Source of the DNA: Plectrocnemia conspersa
Lineage: Eukaryota; Arthropoda; Insecta; Trichoptera; Polycentropodidae
Direction of reading: 5' to 3'
DNA: 64,000 nt
Assembly (NCBI GenBank): GCA_009617715.1
Contig: VTFK01000588.1
Location: 1-64,000 of the forward strand
Shown: in pieces, positions 1-12,700 of the stretch
Layout: the number at the start of each line of letters is the position of its first letter
Numbering within the stretch: the first letter of the stretch is position 1
Notes under the pieces: generated by a model
The model's database searches: none
What the model saw: only the letters and a program-made list of their open reading frames with translations
What the model was told of the DNA's origin: nothing
Translations under genes and position numbers: made by a program

Positions 1-3000
1 TATTATGTGAGATGTTTATATATAATATTTTCACTAATATATTGTAATGTATATAAACATAATGTAGAATTAGTAGTAATACTCCTTTATAATCAATACA
101 TTTTCGTAATTAATAATTTTAAATTACATTATTTCAAACGCAGATGTGAGTCTAGAAATATTTTTATTCTTAGTCTTGGGCTTGGCGTGACGTAGCAGAG
201 TAGTAGATTATAGTTTCAGCAACTTTGATATTGGAGCGTGTTAAGATTGACTGTATCAATTTTTAATTCCGCCAATTAAAAAGTGTGTTTAGAAATCTGT
301 CTCTTCTGTGCGAAACGAGAAACTGCTGATATGCATGATCATTCGGAACATTGTTTTTGTCAAAGGTTTTCACTCAATCGATTTTTTTTATACTATTTTA
401 TGAAGCAATACTAATTAATTCATATAATAGTAATGATATGGAACAAACAGGCCATAACAAGGGCATATTAGAAAATTTAATACTGTGTATATAAGTGAAC
501 ATATCAATTTAGATAATTTTCGTGCTCATTAAAATGTATGAAATATATGTATGTACATATATATATCTAGAATATACAATAAAAATTACTACTCCGCCTT
601 AAATAATATATTTGGTTTTGACAAACAGATTTCTGTTTCTATTTTCGAAATAAAAAACTATGTATATTATAATACTTATTTACCTTTAACACCTCAATCT
701 TAAAATATATTTATTACATATAAATACATTCACAATATGCTTATATTTTCCTTTTACATTATGATGTAAAAAATAAGCATATGCCGTAGAAAATATAAGT
801 AAACATGAAATATGTATATAAAGCTTATTTATAGTTACAATTTTTAAAGTAAATCTATTTTCCTGATCGTTCTTGTATATATATTTTAATATATGCTACT
901 TATTGCCAATCTTTGACACTTAACGTTAAAGCAATTGGACTTAAAGATACATTTTATTTTTTGTATTATTAATGTAAAAACGTATCTTTTTTTATTATTA
1001 AAATTATTGAATAATTTGGTTTTATGTTTATTTCATATTTAAAAATATAAATATATTGTTTCATAAGCTTTTATTTTTAGCTTAATGCATAATTTTTTTA
1101 TCCTGTAACTACTCTGCAATGCAATATTTTTTACTAGAACCTTTATTAGTAATAGTGAATCAAAAATATATTTATTTATCTAAAGTCGTAATATTATTTT
1201 TATTTTTAAAAAAAATTTTGTAGCACAGAATCTAAATTAAATTTTTTTTTTAAAAAATACTAGTTCTACGACCTTTAATTTGTATTTTGAGCTTTTTATA
1301 CATTTTATAATATAAATTTTATTGTTTTTGTTTGAAAGTTTATCCAAATTCAACAGATAATTTTGTATTAACTTTATTACAACTTTTCACTCGAGTTAAA
1401 ATAATTTACAGTACCTATTTGAAGTTTTGTTGTTGATTAAACCAAGATCAACATAAAACAAGAGCAATTTTTTCACGGCCGAAATTTTTTTAACAAAAAA
1501 ATGTTTAATTTTACTTTAGATCGCATGTGTTTTTTTAAAGGTTATTTTAAGAATAATATGTAATAATGTATCTGTAATACTTTACTCTATTACAACCATT
1601 TTTTCATTAATCAATTTTTTTTGAGGAATTTGAGAAATGCAGTCTTGAATTCTCATTTTTCAAAAATTAAATCATCGAGAAATCAGAATGCTTAGTTATT
1701 ACTCTCAAAGTATTTATTATATATACGATATTAACACATCACAAAAGATTTTATGATAATACATGCGTTTTATATATATGTATATATGCTACACACATAA
1801 CCTTTTAGAATTATAAAATAAACCGTAAGACAGACTTTTATTAGTTTGCAAATTACGACTGGTCTCACGATTTTTATTATTAGTATTTGTATTCATACAT
1901 CAATCTTGTATTTTATAAAATACGTACAATAAAATTAGTACCTTAAAGGTTTGAAAATTAATTTTGCTTCTAAATATTTTCATTACACTTGCTCCATAAG
2001 ATAAAGTTAATGGGAGTTTTTCCGAAATGAAAGCATATATTTTGATTGAGGAATAAAATAGCTATATCAAAATAAAGTATTTTTAATAAATAAATAAAAT
2101 TTTATATAAAACATTGATTTAAAAAAAATGTATACTGGTTTTTAAAATTATTTTTTTTAAATATATTTTTCATGGTATTTAATCCCCAGCCTCTAAGAAT
2201 AAATCTGCGGAATAGCGATTAACTAGAACTATTCTGCCAAACTGGGGCTGGCTCATTATTAATTTACAAACCAAAAGCGCTAAACTTCACTCAAATATTA
2301 ACGTTGTGATTTTCGCATTATGATTTGGCAACCAATGACCTAGACCTTCGCCAAACTTTTCATACCTAGCGTGCCAAATTTGCCAAATATACAATTTTTT
2401 TCTATTCTTTGTGCCAGAAACTCGTGGCAATCGATTCTGTCTACTTTTTATGAAGTATATATATGTGCCAGGCGGAATTGCCTCGGTTTTTATCGCTGAT
2501 CCGCTTTACGAACGATTATACGATTAGCGAGAGGTAATTTGTAATAAAGCTTCATAAGATAATATATAATAGGCACTTTTTTACTAATATAATTCCCATC
2601 TTTTATAATAGATGCAATTTCACAGAAGCCCTCATGCATATCAAAATCCTGCGTATAGATGATTAAATTTGCTCCTTTGCTCGGTATAAGGACACAAGAA
2701 CCTTTGTGAATTATTTGTACGCGTATACAGGATATAAGTCAAGTTTAGTAGCGCGAATTTTAAATTATATTGTACAGGCACGTATCTAAATATAACATGT
2801 GTAATATATGTAAGTCTACATAAATTTACGGGAGGATGCTCTCTCATTAAAATCTAACCTAAATGCATATAACGTTGGTATTTGTTATTAATACATTCGC
2901 TAAAAAGGTACTACATGTTCTAGATCGCTTGGGGTATGTTAATAAATAATTGCGATAATACGCGCCGAAGATTACAACTATAAAGTCGGTTAGTTATGGG

Positions 3001-5259
3001 AGTTTTATGCTTATTTTTATGAGTGTAATGTTGCGAAAGATGATAAATACGATCGGTCGTAGCTCGTCTATTAAGTAACGGGTGAATAAATTTCAGATAC
3101 CGTTTGACGGATAAATTTTAATGAATGCTAATCACGGGGGCGTAAAATCATTACATTGGTATCTACGAGATTATTTTAATTAAATTAATATTATGAACCC
3201 GAGGGTCATGGGTTCAAATCAATAATATTAATATATTATTTTTTACTTGTTAGATATTTAATTTCTTATAGTTTTTTATTAGTATAAATAAATTTAAATA
3301 ATATTAATAAAAGATACAGTAGATGCTCTAACTAAATATTTATATTTATTTTAGAATATAATTATCTATCCATTCTAACAATATTGTAATCGTATTTGTG
3401 AGACTCATTAAAATTTGTTCTTTTATTTTATAAATTGTTGTTATAAATAAACCTTTAATTGATTTTGGGGTCAGAACATCGAATACGTCAAACTCGAGAG
3501 TTCAAGCATACGAATTTTAATATATGTATAACAAAATACGAATAAGGAAGACTTATCAGACATACATTGGAATGCTTTTACTCACACAACAAAGCAATTT
3601 TATTAAAGTTAAACAATCCGGATAAAGGGTAAAAACTGGCTTCCCATTGTCAATATACATTCGTACGTTATACACAAACATTTTAAATTTTTAATCAAAT
3701 ACGGTAGATATCTAATAATACGTTCTCTCCGTAAATAGAATATACAAACGTGTGGATGTTTATTTGGTATGTGAATATGTATTGAATAATATACACAAAT
3801 AAACAAAAATTTATGACTTATCAAATGTACCAGATTAACATGCTTATTATTGCATAAATTAAGAGTCATTAACTGTTTTATAATATTTTTGACTAATAAT
3901 AAATAGAACCCGCGGTTTATAGTCATTAGATATATTACAGATTTGAGTAAAAATAAACAGAGTTGAGGTGAAAAATCGTGTACTTTTGTATATCGTTTTC
4001 TGAGTGTATTCTCAAAATATGTTCAATCTAGTTTATTTCTTTATAATTTAATTTTACTCTGTAATTCACGACTGTTGGCTTAAGTTCAATTGCCATTTAA
4101 GTAGAACTTTACTAGGCTGCATTGTCTTTTTTAACCGCAGAAATATTGTACATCAAAGCAAAATCGGCTTACGTAGATTAATCTGTGTGCTTTGTCTAAG
4201 AACTTTTTTTGTCTAAGAACTATTTTTAGATTAATAAAAGTAAAACTTATATTTGAGTTGTATTAATAAAAAGAAGACTAATCGACAGCATCTACTATTC
4301 CATATTCCAATATCGCACGATAAACTATACTCCTGAATTTAGCTTAAAATAGCATTTACTTTATATATTAATTATTTTAAATTTAGCTCGAGGCTAATAT
4401 ACATAATATTATTTGATTAAAATTATATATTAATATCTAGCTATTATGTCTGTACAGAGGTGTTGTTGAATCCTTGCAAAGGAAATTGCCAGGGATTTAG
4501 ATTCTCGGACTTTTCTCGACAATTTGTTATAAATATTAACACATTTGTAATTCTAAAAATAAAATATTAAATGTGAATCATGCACTAAAATAAAATTGTT
4601 GTGCAATGGAAAATATAAAAACAATTTAATTATGACATAAATAATATATGATCTGTATATAAATACACATTAGTATTTATTTTACATTTAAACTAAATTT
4701 ACGTTGTACGTATTAAAGAAAATTATTGTTCATAATACTAAAGCTTAATAATTATGCGTCTAATTTTAATTTATTGCCAATTAATATTTATTATCGGTTA
4801 CATGATAAAATTATATAGCAAAAATTAAACATGAAAAAAAGTATACAGGAAAAATTACACAATAAATAAATAAATTAAACGCGAAAATAAATTTGATAAA
4901 AAATTATATTTTTTCATTTATATATTTTATTGTTTATAGAAAAAATGATTTTAAGCAAAAAATAATATTTTTAAAATATGTACAAAAAGTTAGTAATTTA
5001 CTGTGTGTTTTCTTATTTGTTTTGTATTTTTTAAATAATTATAAAAAGCCGTTAAAATCATACTTTTATCAATTTTTTGATGGCTATTAGGAATGAATTT
5101 TATTATAATTTTAAACTATTTTTCGCTATTCTTTAAGTGCAATTTTTCGTTATTTTACGTAAATGTACCATACAAATGAAAATTTACAATTTATTTGTAA
5201 AACAATAAAAAAAATAATTTTGAATATTTAAAATATTTTTTTCCTTATCAATAGCAGAC

Positions 5260-5423
5260 GCGTACGGTAAGATACATTCCTTTTCGTTCGCTCGCGTGTT
5301 AAGTGACGAGTGTGTGAGAAGAAGGTGGGCATGCAGAACACATGTAACGCACGCCCTTATCTCTCACTTACTCTCGTCACTTAGCACGCGAGCGAGCGAA
5401 AAGGAGTGTATCTGACCGTACGC
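5260..5423. mobile_element. foldback/MITE-like inverted repeat
   Basis: Two arms of about 70 bp (5260-5330 and 5353-5423) are near-perfect reverse complements around a 22-bp centre, so the strand can fold into one long hairpin. Both arms contain GCGTACGGT, CGCTCGCGTG and AAGTGACGAG. The block is rich in GC inside an AT-rich intron. Long terminal inverted repeats with no coding space are typical of foldback or MITE-type elements; no target duplication was found at the borders, so the superfamily is open. Confidence 0.75.
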
Positions 5424-6327
5424 CCGTTATATTATAAATTAAAAAAAAACATTTTGGTTTTACTTTGTGATTTTATATGCACTTCGAAAGGGCTGAATGT
5501 GAAATTACTGCAGTGTAAAAATTATTGCGTATGTAATTTTTAATGGTAAATTTATTTATTATATATTTTTAGCTGTGTAATTTTATCACGTATAATTCTT
5601 TTCGTGTGTAATTTTCGTCCTCGCGTAATTTTTGCTGTATAATTTCATGCTATAATAACAGGTATTTTTGGTCCCTAAACGATTTTTTTTTAACATAAAC
5701 AGCGCGATACCTTATAAAATTAATCATTAAAGATATTTTATTATATGCATGCTTAGAGTGGAGTAATCGCAGAAAAACACTAAATTTTTTTATGCTATAG
5801 TTCATTTAATAATTTATGTATTATTATATATATTTTATATTTAACTAAATAAACATATAATGGACAATATGTAACAACATTTAAAAAACATTGTTGTTCT
5901 TACACTAGAAAGTATAGAAGACTACAATAAAAAAATATTCTAATTATATCATCCAAAATACAAATAATTTTTAATACATATTTTTTTATAATACTTAATT
6001 ATATAAAAAAAAATATTTTACGTAATCACATTAACCCACTAATTTAAAAAAATAAAGGCTACAATAAAAATATACTTGAATTAATTAATCTTATTAATTT
6101 ATCGTATTTAAACTAGCGCTTTATATAAAAAATCAATAAATCATTTTATTTTTATTTAAAGTATAATCTATTTTTTTTATAAGCAATATAAAACCTCTTT
6201 TGTTAAATACATATAAAATATTCTATATGAAGTAAAATAGCTCATCTTTACAGAATGTTCCATATCTTATATGTACGATATAATTAATCGAGTTTAATTA
6301 ATCATCACTTTACTCATATATGTAAAC

Positions 6328-6473
6328 CTAATCTGTGATGAACAATCGGAATTATTAATTATATAATTATTACTAATTTTGATCTCATAGGCGCGATATA
6401 AATTAAAAAACATCAAGGTGCATATTATATTGAAACATAAGTCTTTCAGGTCCATAATCAGCGACTTATACCA
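6328..6473 (+). repeat. dispersed repeat, copy A
   Basis: Shares CTAATCTGTGATGA, GATCTCATAGG-like, AAATTAAAAAACA and AAGTCTTTCAGGT, then CGACTTATA, in the same order and spacing with 28550-28680. Degenerate; probably an old SINE or MITE fragment. It ends about 145 bp before the Ac3 exon at 6619. Confidence 0.55.
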
Positions 6474-6618
6474 CTCATCTATCGTGTTGCTTTCAGAATA
6501 AAAGCTTCGAGTGATACATTAACTTTAAAATTAATGAATCGATATTATTTGTGTATATCTGTGATATATATTTTAGACGATTTAGCAATTTTATAAAATT
6601 GTCATTTCCTTTCCACAG

Positions 6619-6757
6619 ACGAGTGCACATATCGGAGAAGACATTAAGCTTCTTGCATGGAGAATTCGAAGTTGAGCCCGCGTACGGCGAGAAGAGGGAG
6701 GAGGCTCTACGCTTGGCCGGGATCAAAACTTACTTCATCGTCAAAGTCCTGAAACCG
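6619..6757 (+). CDS. Ac3: Ac3 exon: C-terminal end of catalytic domain C1a
   Basis: Acceptor ttccacag at 6611-6618 and donor gtgagt at 6758. The exon opens with the third base of a split codon and then encodes [19 protein letters not shown], followed by GIKTYFIV, the last strand of the C1a cyclase fold. This is where C1a ends in all metazoan membrane cyclases; the Ala/Gly-rich spacer and IKTYFIV ending resemble type 3 more than type 1 or 8. Reading through the donor gives a stop after 20 residues. The exon ends in phase 0. The rest of C1a must be supplied by exons left of the window. Confidence 0.93.
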
Positions 6758-9700
6758 GTGAGTCACACAAACCATAAATTTGCCAAAGAAAAGGCGAAAG
6801 CCCTAGATAAAATTTAACGATATATCATTACCCGCATGATAACGGGTCCCCGCCATACATCATTTGCTCGATTGCTCACTATTATCCCACATAAGCCTTT
6901 AACGATAATAATACACAATTTGAATTAAAACCCATATCATTACTTATCTTTAACGCAGACATAGCGGCGAATAGGCAAGCGGTTCTAATATTAGTAAATC
7001 TAGATATTGTGCAGCCGGTATCTCTGCTTGAAACAACTTCCTCTGTTCTAGTTTCTATTTTTGTCGGACTGGTGATTTATCTTGGTACGGTTTTGTATAA
7101 GCAATTACATTTTAAAAGCGCCGCAATGCTGTGACGCTCATTAATTTCGAATAAATATATGATGGTAGTTAGCGTTCAATTTATGATATGGATTTGAACA
7201 CTTGTGAGAATAAATTATATAGTTTATAGAAAACAACGGAAGCGAAAATTATTCAGAATCAACGTCTGACATTACATTCGAGTCGTTCAAAAACAAAAAT
7301 AATCGAATTTATTCAGAATTTCAGTAAGGTGAATAAAAAATTACAATCAATATTTGTATACGTGTCTTCTCTAAGTCGTCTGAAAGATTGGGTTGAACTC
7401 TGGAAGTCAGGTGACTACTTTAGCTGGACCAGGCTAGAGTCTCCAATTACTCGAACCATCAACTACTCGAGTATCGAATATTAAAATTTTAAAATACTCG
7501 AGTACTCGAGTACTTTCGAGTATTTACCAAATATACCAAAATGGCTATTATTTAAATTCGTGCACATATAAATAAATAAATAAAATACTTAGTATGTTAA
7601 TTTTTACAATTATTTTAACTTCACGGACATACTTTTTAAAAACAATAATGCAAAAAGTGTCTCGAATTTAATATTACTGCTAACCTTTGGTTTTATTATT
7701 CCCGTTATGGAAAAAACCCTTTCCGTTGCTGTTGATGTTGGTCTTATTGTCATTAACGCGTTGGATAAGGCTTCTAATTTATATCTGTTCGCTTTTTATA
7801 GATATAAAATTTTTTGAACTCTCTTTTTATGTTCTCTTCTTTCATTCCCTTCTCTGCTTTTCTCTTATTTCCTTCGACTATTGACAAAATAGCATTTTGT
7901 AATTCTTCTTGAATAGATTTTTTTTCTTAACAATATACAATATTCTACTTCTTCTGATTAATGCGAAGAATTTAAATCTATATCCTTCGAAGATGTATTT
8001 GGGTGAATCCCTTTAACTTTAGAGCTAAACGGTGCGCAAAGAACTGACTTTACTTTAAATGCCTTTAAAACACACAATTGTTTTGATTTATATTTTAAGC
8101 TGAGGGATCAGTATAAGCAATTTACAACACTTTACGCTACAACTGCATAGTCATAAAACCTAAATTTTTTTTGTTGATATTTAATATTGTTCATTGCCAT
8201 AAATTAGATAAGTCGGGACTGTCGAACAGAAAACACAAAAGAAATTTCTCCGTCGTACCCACTAACATAGCCGACGACCGGAACTATGCAACTATGGAAC
8301 TATGAAAAAATTATACCTGATAGTAACCGCTCTAACTCGGGACTTCAGGCATAAACGCCAAATAAAAGCAAGACGTTAACCTTTACCGGACCGAGTTAAA
8401 GTTATTTTGTTTCTGAAATATTTCAAAATTTTTTAATTTCGAGTATTAATCAGGTAATTTTCAAAATACTCGATTATCAAGTACTTGAAAAATAGACAAA
8501 AATACTCGAGTATCGAGTACTCGATTACTCGAATTGGAGACTCTAGACCAGGCATTAGTACGCTATCTAATAGTCGTCTAGACGTAGCTTCGCCTGGTGT
8601 GAGTTTAACTCAGCTCTCGTTTATTCTAAGTCAAAGCGCAAATTGATAGTTCTTAATAAAGTTCTTGATCTGTGTATGTAGAGGAAAAAAATCCTTACAA
8701 CAATGTTTCAGCCTTTGAAAAATTGAGGTAAATACTACGTCCCTTCTATCTTTGATAGAATAATTGGCAGAGTCAGACTCTTTATTATTATCTGATAACT
8801 TTATTGAAATTGTGAATCCAGGATTAATACGCACCTACCTTTTAGTTGCTATGTTCAAATAAAGACCTATTTGTTATGTCAATACTTTTGAAGTTCCAGT
8901 GACTTACAGACTTGGCCATAATAATGGGACACCCCAATAAATGTGTTATAATATAAATAAAAAAACGATTAAGGTAGTTTAAAGTGTTTATTTAACGCTT
9001 ATTTTTAATATTTGTAAGCCTATTCTTTGCTTTAATTACAGCTACAACCCTTTTGGGTATACTGTCAACTAATGACTTTTAAAATTTTCTCCATTTCATC
9101 TGCAATTTTTCTCGCAGATTAATTTTGGATTTGCAATTGTAATGCGCAACATTTAATTGTAATTTTGCTCATTAATGCTCTTTAGGATTTTGATCTGGTG
9201 ACTGTGTAGGCCATTTTAAAATCGTCAAACCTTTGACGCATACCAACCTCTGCTTTTCAGGGAAGTACGCTACAGAGCGTTTTTTTGCTGGAATTGCATT
9301 TATAATAGCGTGGTCGTTGCTTAAAATTTTTTGTTGTAAAAACATTTTTTTCTAATAAATAATTTGTTGTCTATAAAATAATAAATATTATACATTAAAA
9401 AATGGCGTAAACATATTTTTAAGTGATGAAAAATTATATTAAAATATGATTATTCGTGCTTCGTTTGATATTTATTAAGTTCGTTAATCTAAAGTACATC
9501 AACAATGTTATGTAATATTCCATTAAATAGAATTCTACAATAATTTTTGTTATATAAATTAAAATAATGTTTACTTATACATGTCTGAGAATAACAATAA
9601 TTTACTGAACCTGTTTTATTTTGCCTGTTTTATTAAGAATAGGAAAGACTTAAGATAAAAATTAGTAGCGACACAGAAACAACAAAATTATAAATGGCAA

Positions 9701-12700
9701 ATCAGATGTTTAAACTCTGGCTTTTAATTGATGTTGTAATTTGTCTGACTTGAATTTAACTACTCTTAGGCCACATCTAAATATAAAGTTACTTTATATT
9801 TTATAATAAATTTAAAATTTAAAAATGTGATGTTGTTTGATTTGAAATTATGCTAGGTGGGTATTTTTTGTTCATTTATGTACACAATAAGTGACTAATA
9901 AATGGATTATAGCGTAATGGCTTCCCATTTTATTTCTGAGAGTTATTCTTCTATTGTGTTATTTTTTCCGTTCAACCTTATTGCGTTAAATATGAAAATA
10001 TTATTTTCTTATTTGCTTTCTTAGTGACGCGTCGCATTAATAGCATAATGAATTAAAATAATTATTTGCGGGATTAGGAAAATAATCTTAATATATATAA
10101 ATAGTATAAATTAAGTTATAATCCAACAGATTAAGATCCTTAAAACTTCAAAATCAATTAAACAACATTATTTTTTAAGCAACAATAATGTGTTTTTTTT
10201 TTATAATAATTGCAAAATTTCAAATTTTTGTAATTTAAATTATAAATTGTTTTAATATAGAAAGTTTTTTTTAACCAGTTTTTTAAAATCTCAAAACGGA
10301 CATATAACTTTGGGTCAGTTTTATTTGGTTTTCGGTCGTGTAACAACCCTATATTGAAACTTATCAACGACCGAAATAACAATGAATTAACAGCATACAT
10401 AAGTATGTAATAAAAAATAGCGACCAAAAACATGCTTTATGAATTTAATGTAATGATGAACATCTCAAGGCTATGGTATATGAAGACCCTCGACTGACCT
10501 TGATTTGTTAAAAATATTCATTTTAAACTGATGATCGTGTCAGCGGTTGGGTGCCGCATAATTCATTACATATATAGTCTGAAATAACGCGGATTTTTGT
10601 TTGCTTAAATAATCGGGAACTATGCTTAGATCGCATTATAACAGTGAGTTGTGTGTTTTTAATGTATCATGAATACTGCATTAGTGCACTTCTGGAACAG
10701 CATCCATTTTTAACCCCAAGCGAATGTCGTGTGTGTATGTGGTAGAATATTAAAGTTTTAAGATCATACGAGGCAATATAAATAAAACCTGGTATTGATT
10801 GAAAAACGACTGTAATTAGCGAACAAAAATAGCATTATTTTCCGCTACGGTAATTCCAGACCACATGTGGCATTCATCTCACAGAAAATTGATTGACCTA
10901 AAATGAAAAGTTTACAATGTTATACAATTTCCGGACTTATTTTCCGATCCCTGAAAAATTATCTTAATGCGGAAAATATTAATTTTGTTGAATGCTGTAT
11001 TATTTATAGAAGATGTGATAAATCAATTTAGTAATATTTGGGAAAAAAGTTATATACAATATATTAAAGGAAATTAAATGTTTGGTACGCAGAAAACTTT
11101 AATTCTTTGTAAATTAATGTGACACAAAACTATTAGTTTTATGACTCACATATAAGTTAAAATTTATATATAAAAAATTTTAGAAGTGTCATTGTAAATT
11201 AAATTATATATAAATCGTGGAATTTATTTTTTTATGATCTTATTAAAATTTTTATTTTATATATATATATATATTATACATATATATTTAAACATAAAAG
11301 TTATAATTTTAAAAAGCAAACGATTCTGACTTCATTAATAAAAAAATCTAAGTTGGTAAATGTATCTTAAATGCTACATAATCGATATTCATTGTTTATT
11401 ATTTTATACGTAGAAATAGCAATTACGTTCATTTCATTCGCAACGTTAAGATGAGATTTCTATCTTGTATATAATTTATTTGAAGCATTTAAAGGTCACG
11501 TAAACATTCGACTTAAAATTTATCTCAGCTTTCAATTCCATTTAATTAACTTACACAGTTCAAAAATAATACGCGTCGTCTTTTCCGATTCTTTAAAACG
11601 TAAAATATTATGTTTCTACAGCTACATATTGCTTTTTTTCATGTTGCATAATAAATCATGATTTTTCGATTTATAGGTGTCACGGTATCGCAGCATCTTT
11701 AAAGAAATTGTCGGATTTTCATTGTTGTAAGGCTGACAAAGAAAACTTTTAAGGTGTCTATTCCATTTTATCCGTCTTTTATGCTCATAAAAAATATTCA
11801 TATAACGAGCACCATGAAAGCGCGTCTTTTTTGAAACACGACGCCAGTGACATTATTGCTTGAAAGCTTTTTAATACATATATTCTGATAATGCGCTCAT
11901 TGTGTTTACATTTTCTAATACAATATGCCATCATGACCTAGTTTAAAGATTTGATATCGTCAACGGCAGAAAATTGACATATTACACATCGTGCAGTTTG
12001 AGGATTAGATCTATGTCAAGTCCTAAAATGGGTTAGGCCGTGTGGAAAAGTGGAAAATCCACTTTTTTTACCCTCGTCACTTTCGGCGTTTATTGTTCCA
12101 GTGTTCGTATTTTTTTAGGACACTTTCGAAGTCCTCACTAAATGGCTCTGCATTCGAATAAATATTAATTCGAAGTGTGAGCTCCGAAACGTGCGTGCTT
12201 ACTTACTACAATAGCCTTTCGAAAAACAAATCAAATTTACCCCTGGTTCGACCTTAATAAAGCTTTGAAGCTCAGGAAAGTTTCACCGTCGTTAATCCCC
12301 TATAGGACCACTCTGGCGACGAGCTTTACTAAATTCACGCATTATTTTGCTTTAAAATCAATTTTATTAAAATCATAGTTATTCTATTTATGTATACGTA
12401 TCCCTCGAGATACTTTCGCCGCATTCCTATCCTCAATATTTTTCTCTCGATTTCACCACGCGCGTTTGCTTGAAAACGTAAGAATTTTCATTGTGTGCTT
12501 TCGCAAGAAATAAATTCTTTTTTTCCGTCTTTTTTTTTGTTTGCCAAGTAATATAACAAAAATAAAATGGGCTGCAAAACAAACGCTTTTCGTTTCGTAG
12601 AGATATACGTATTTGTTTTTCATTAATCATTGGGCATTTCGTTACATATCTTTCCTTAAAAGAATTATGTGCGAGTTTTGTATATCATACATATATATGA

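Larger units (their letters stand above)
1..6618 (+). other. upstream intron sequence of Ac3 (partial)
   Basis: AT-rich non-coding DNA preceding the first cyclase exon in the window. None of the expected C1a signatures (a metal-binding Asp block or the DVWSNDV-like block) is seen, so the preceding exon lies left of base 1. Apart from the foldback repeat at 5260-5423 and part of a dispersed repeat at 6328-6473 I see no gene here. Confidence 0.7.

Noticed and set aside
3195..3225. GGGTTCAAATC, a tRNA B-box look-alike, beside GAACCC
   Set aside because: The flanks do not fold into a cloverleaf and no A box is present; it is a short inverted repeat, not a tRNA gene.
3609..3926. 105-codon minus-strand open frame
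   Set aside because: AT-rich composition with Ile/Leu/Asn/Lys bias typical of chance frames; no motif.
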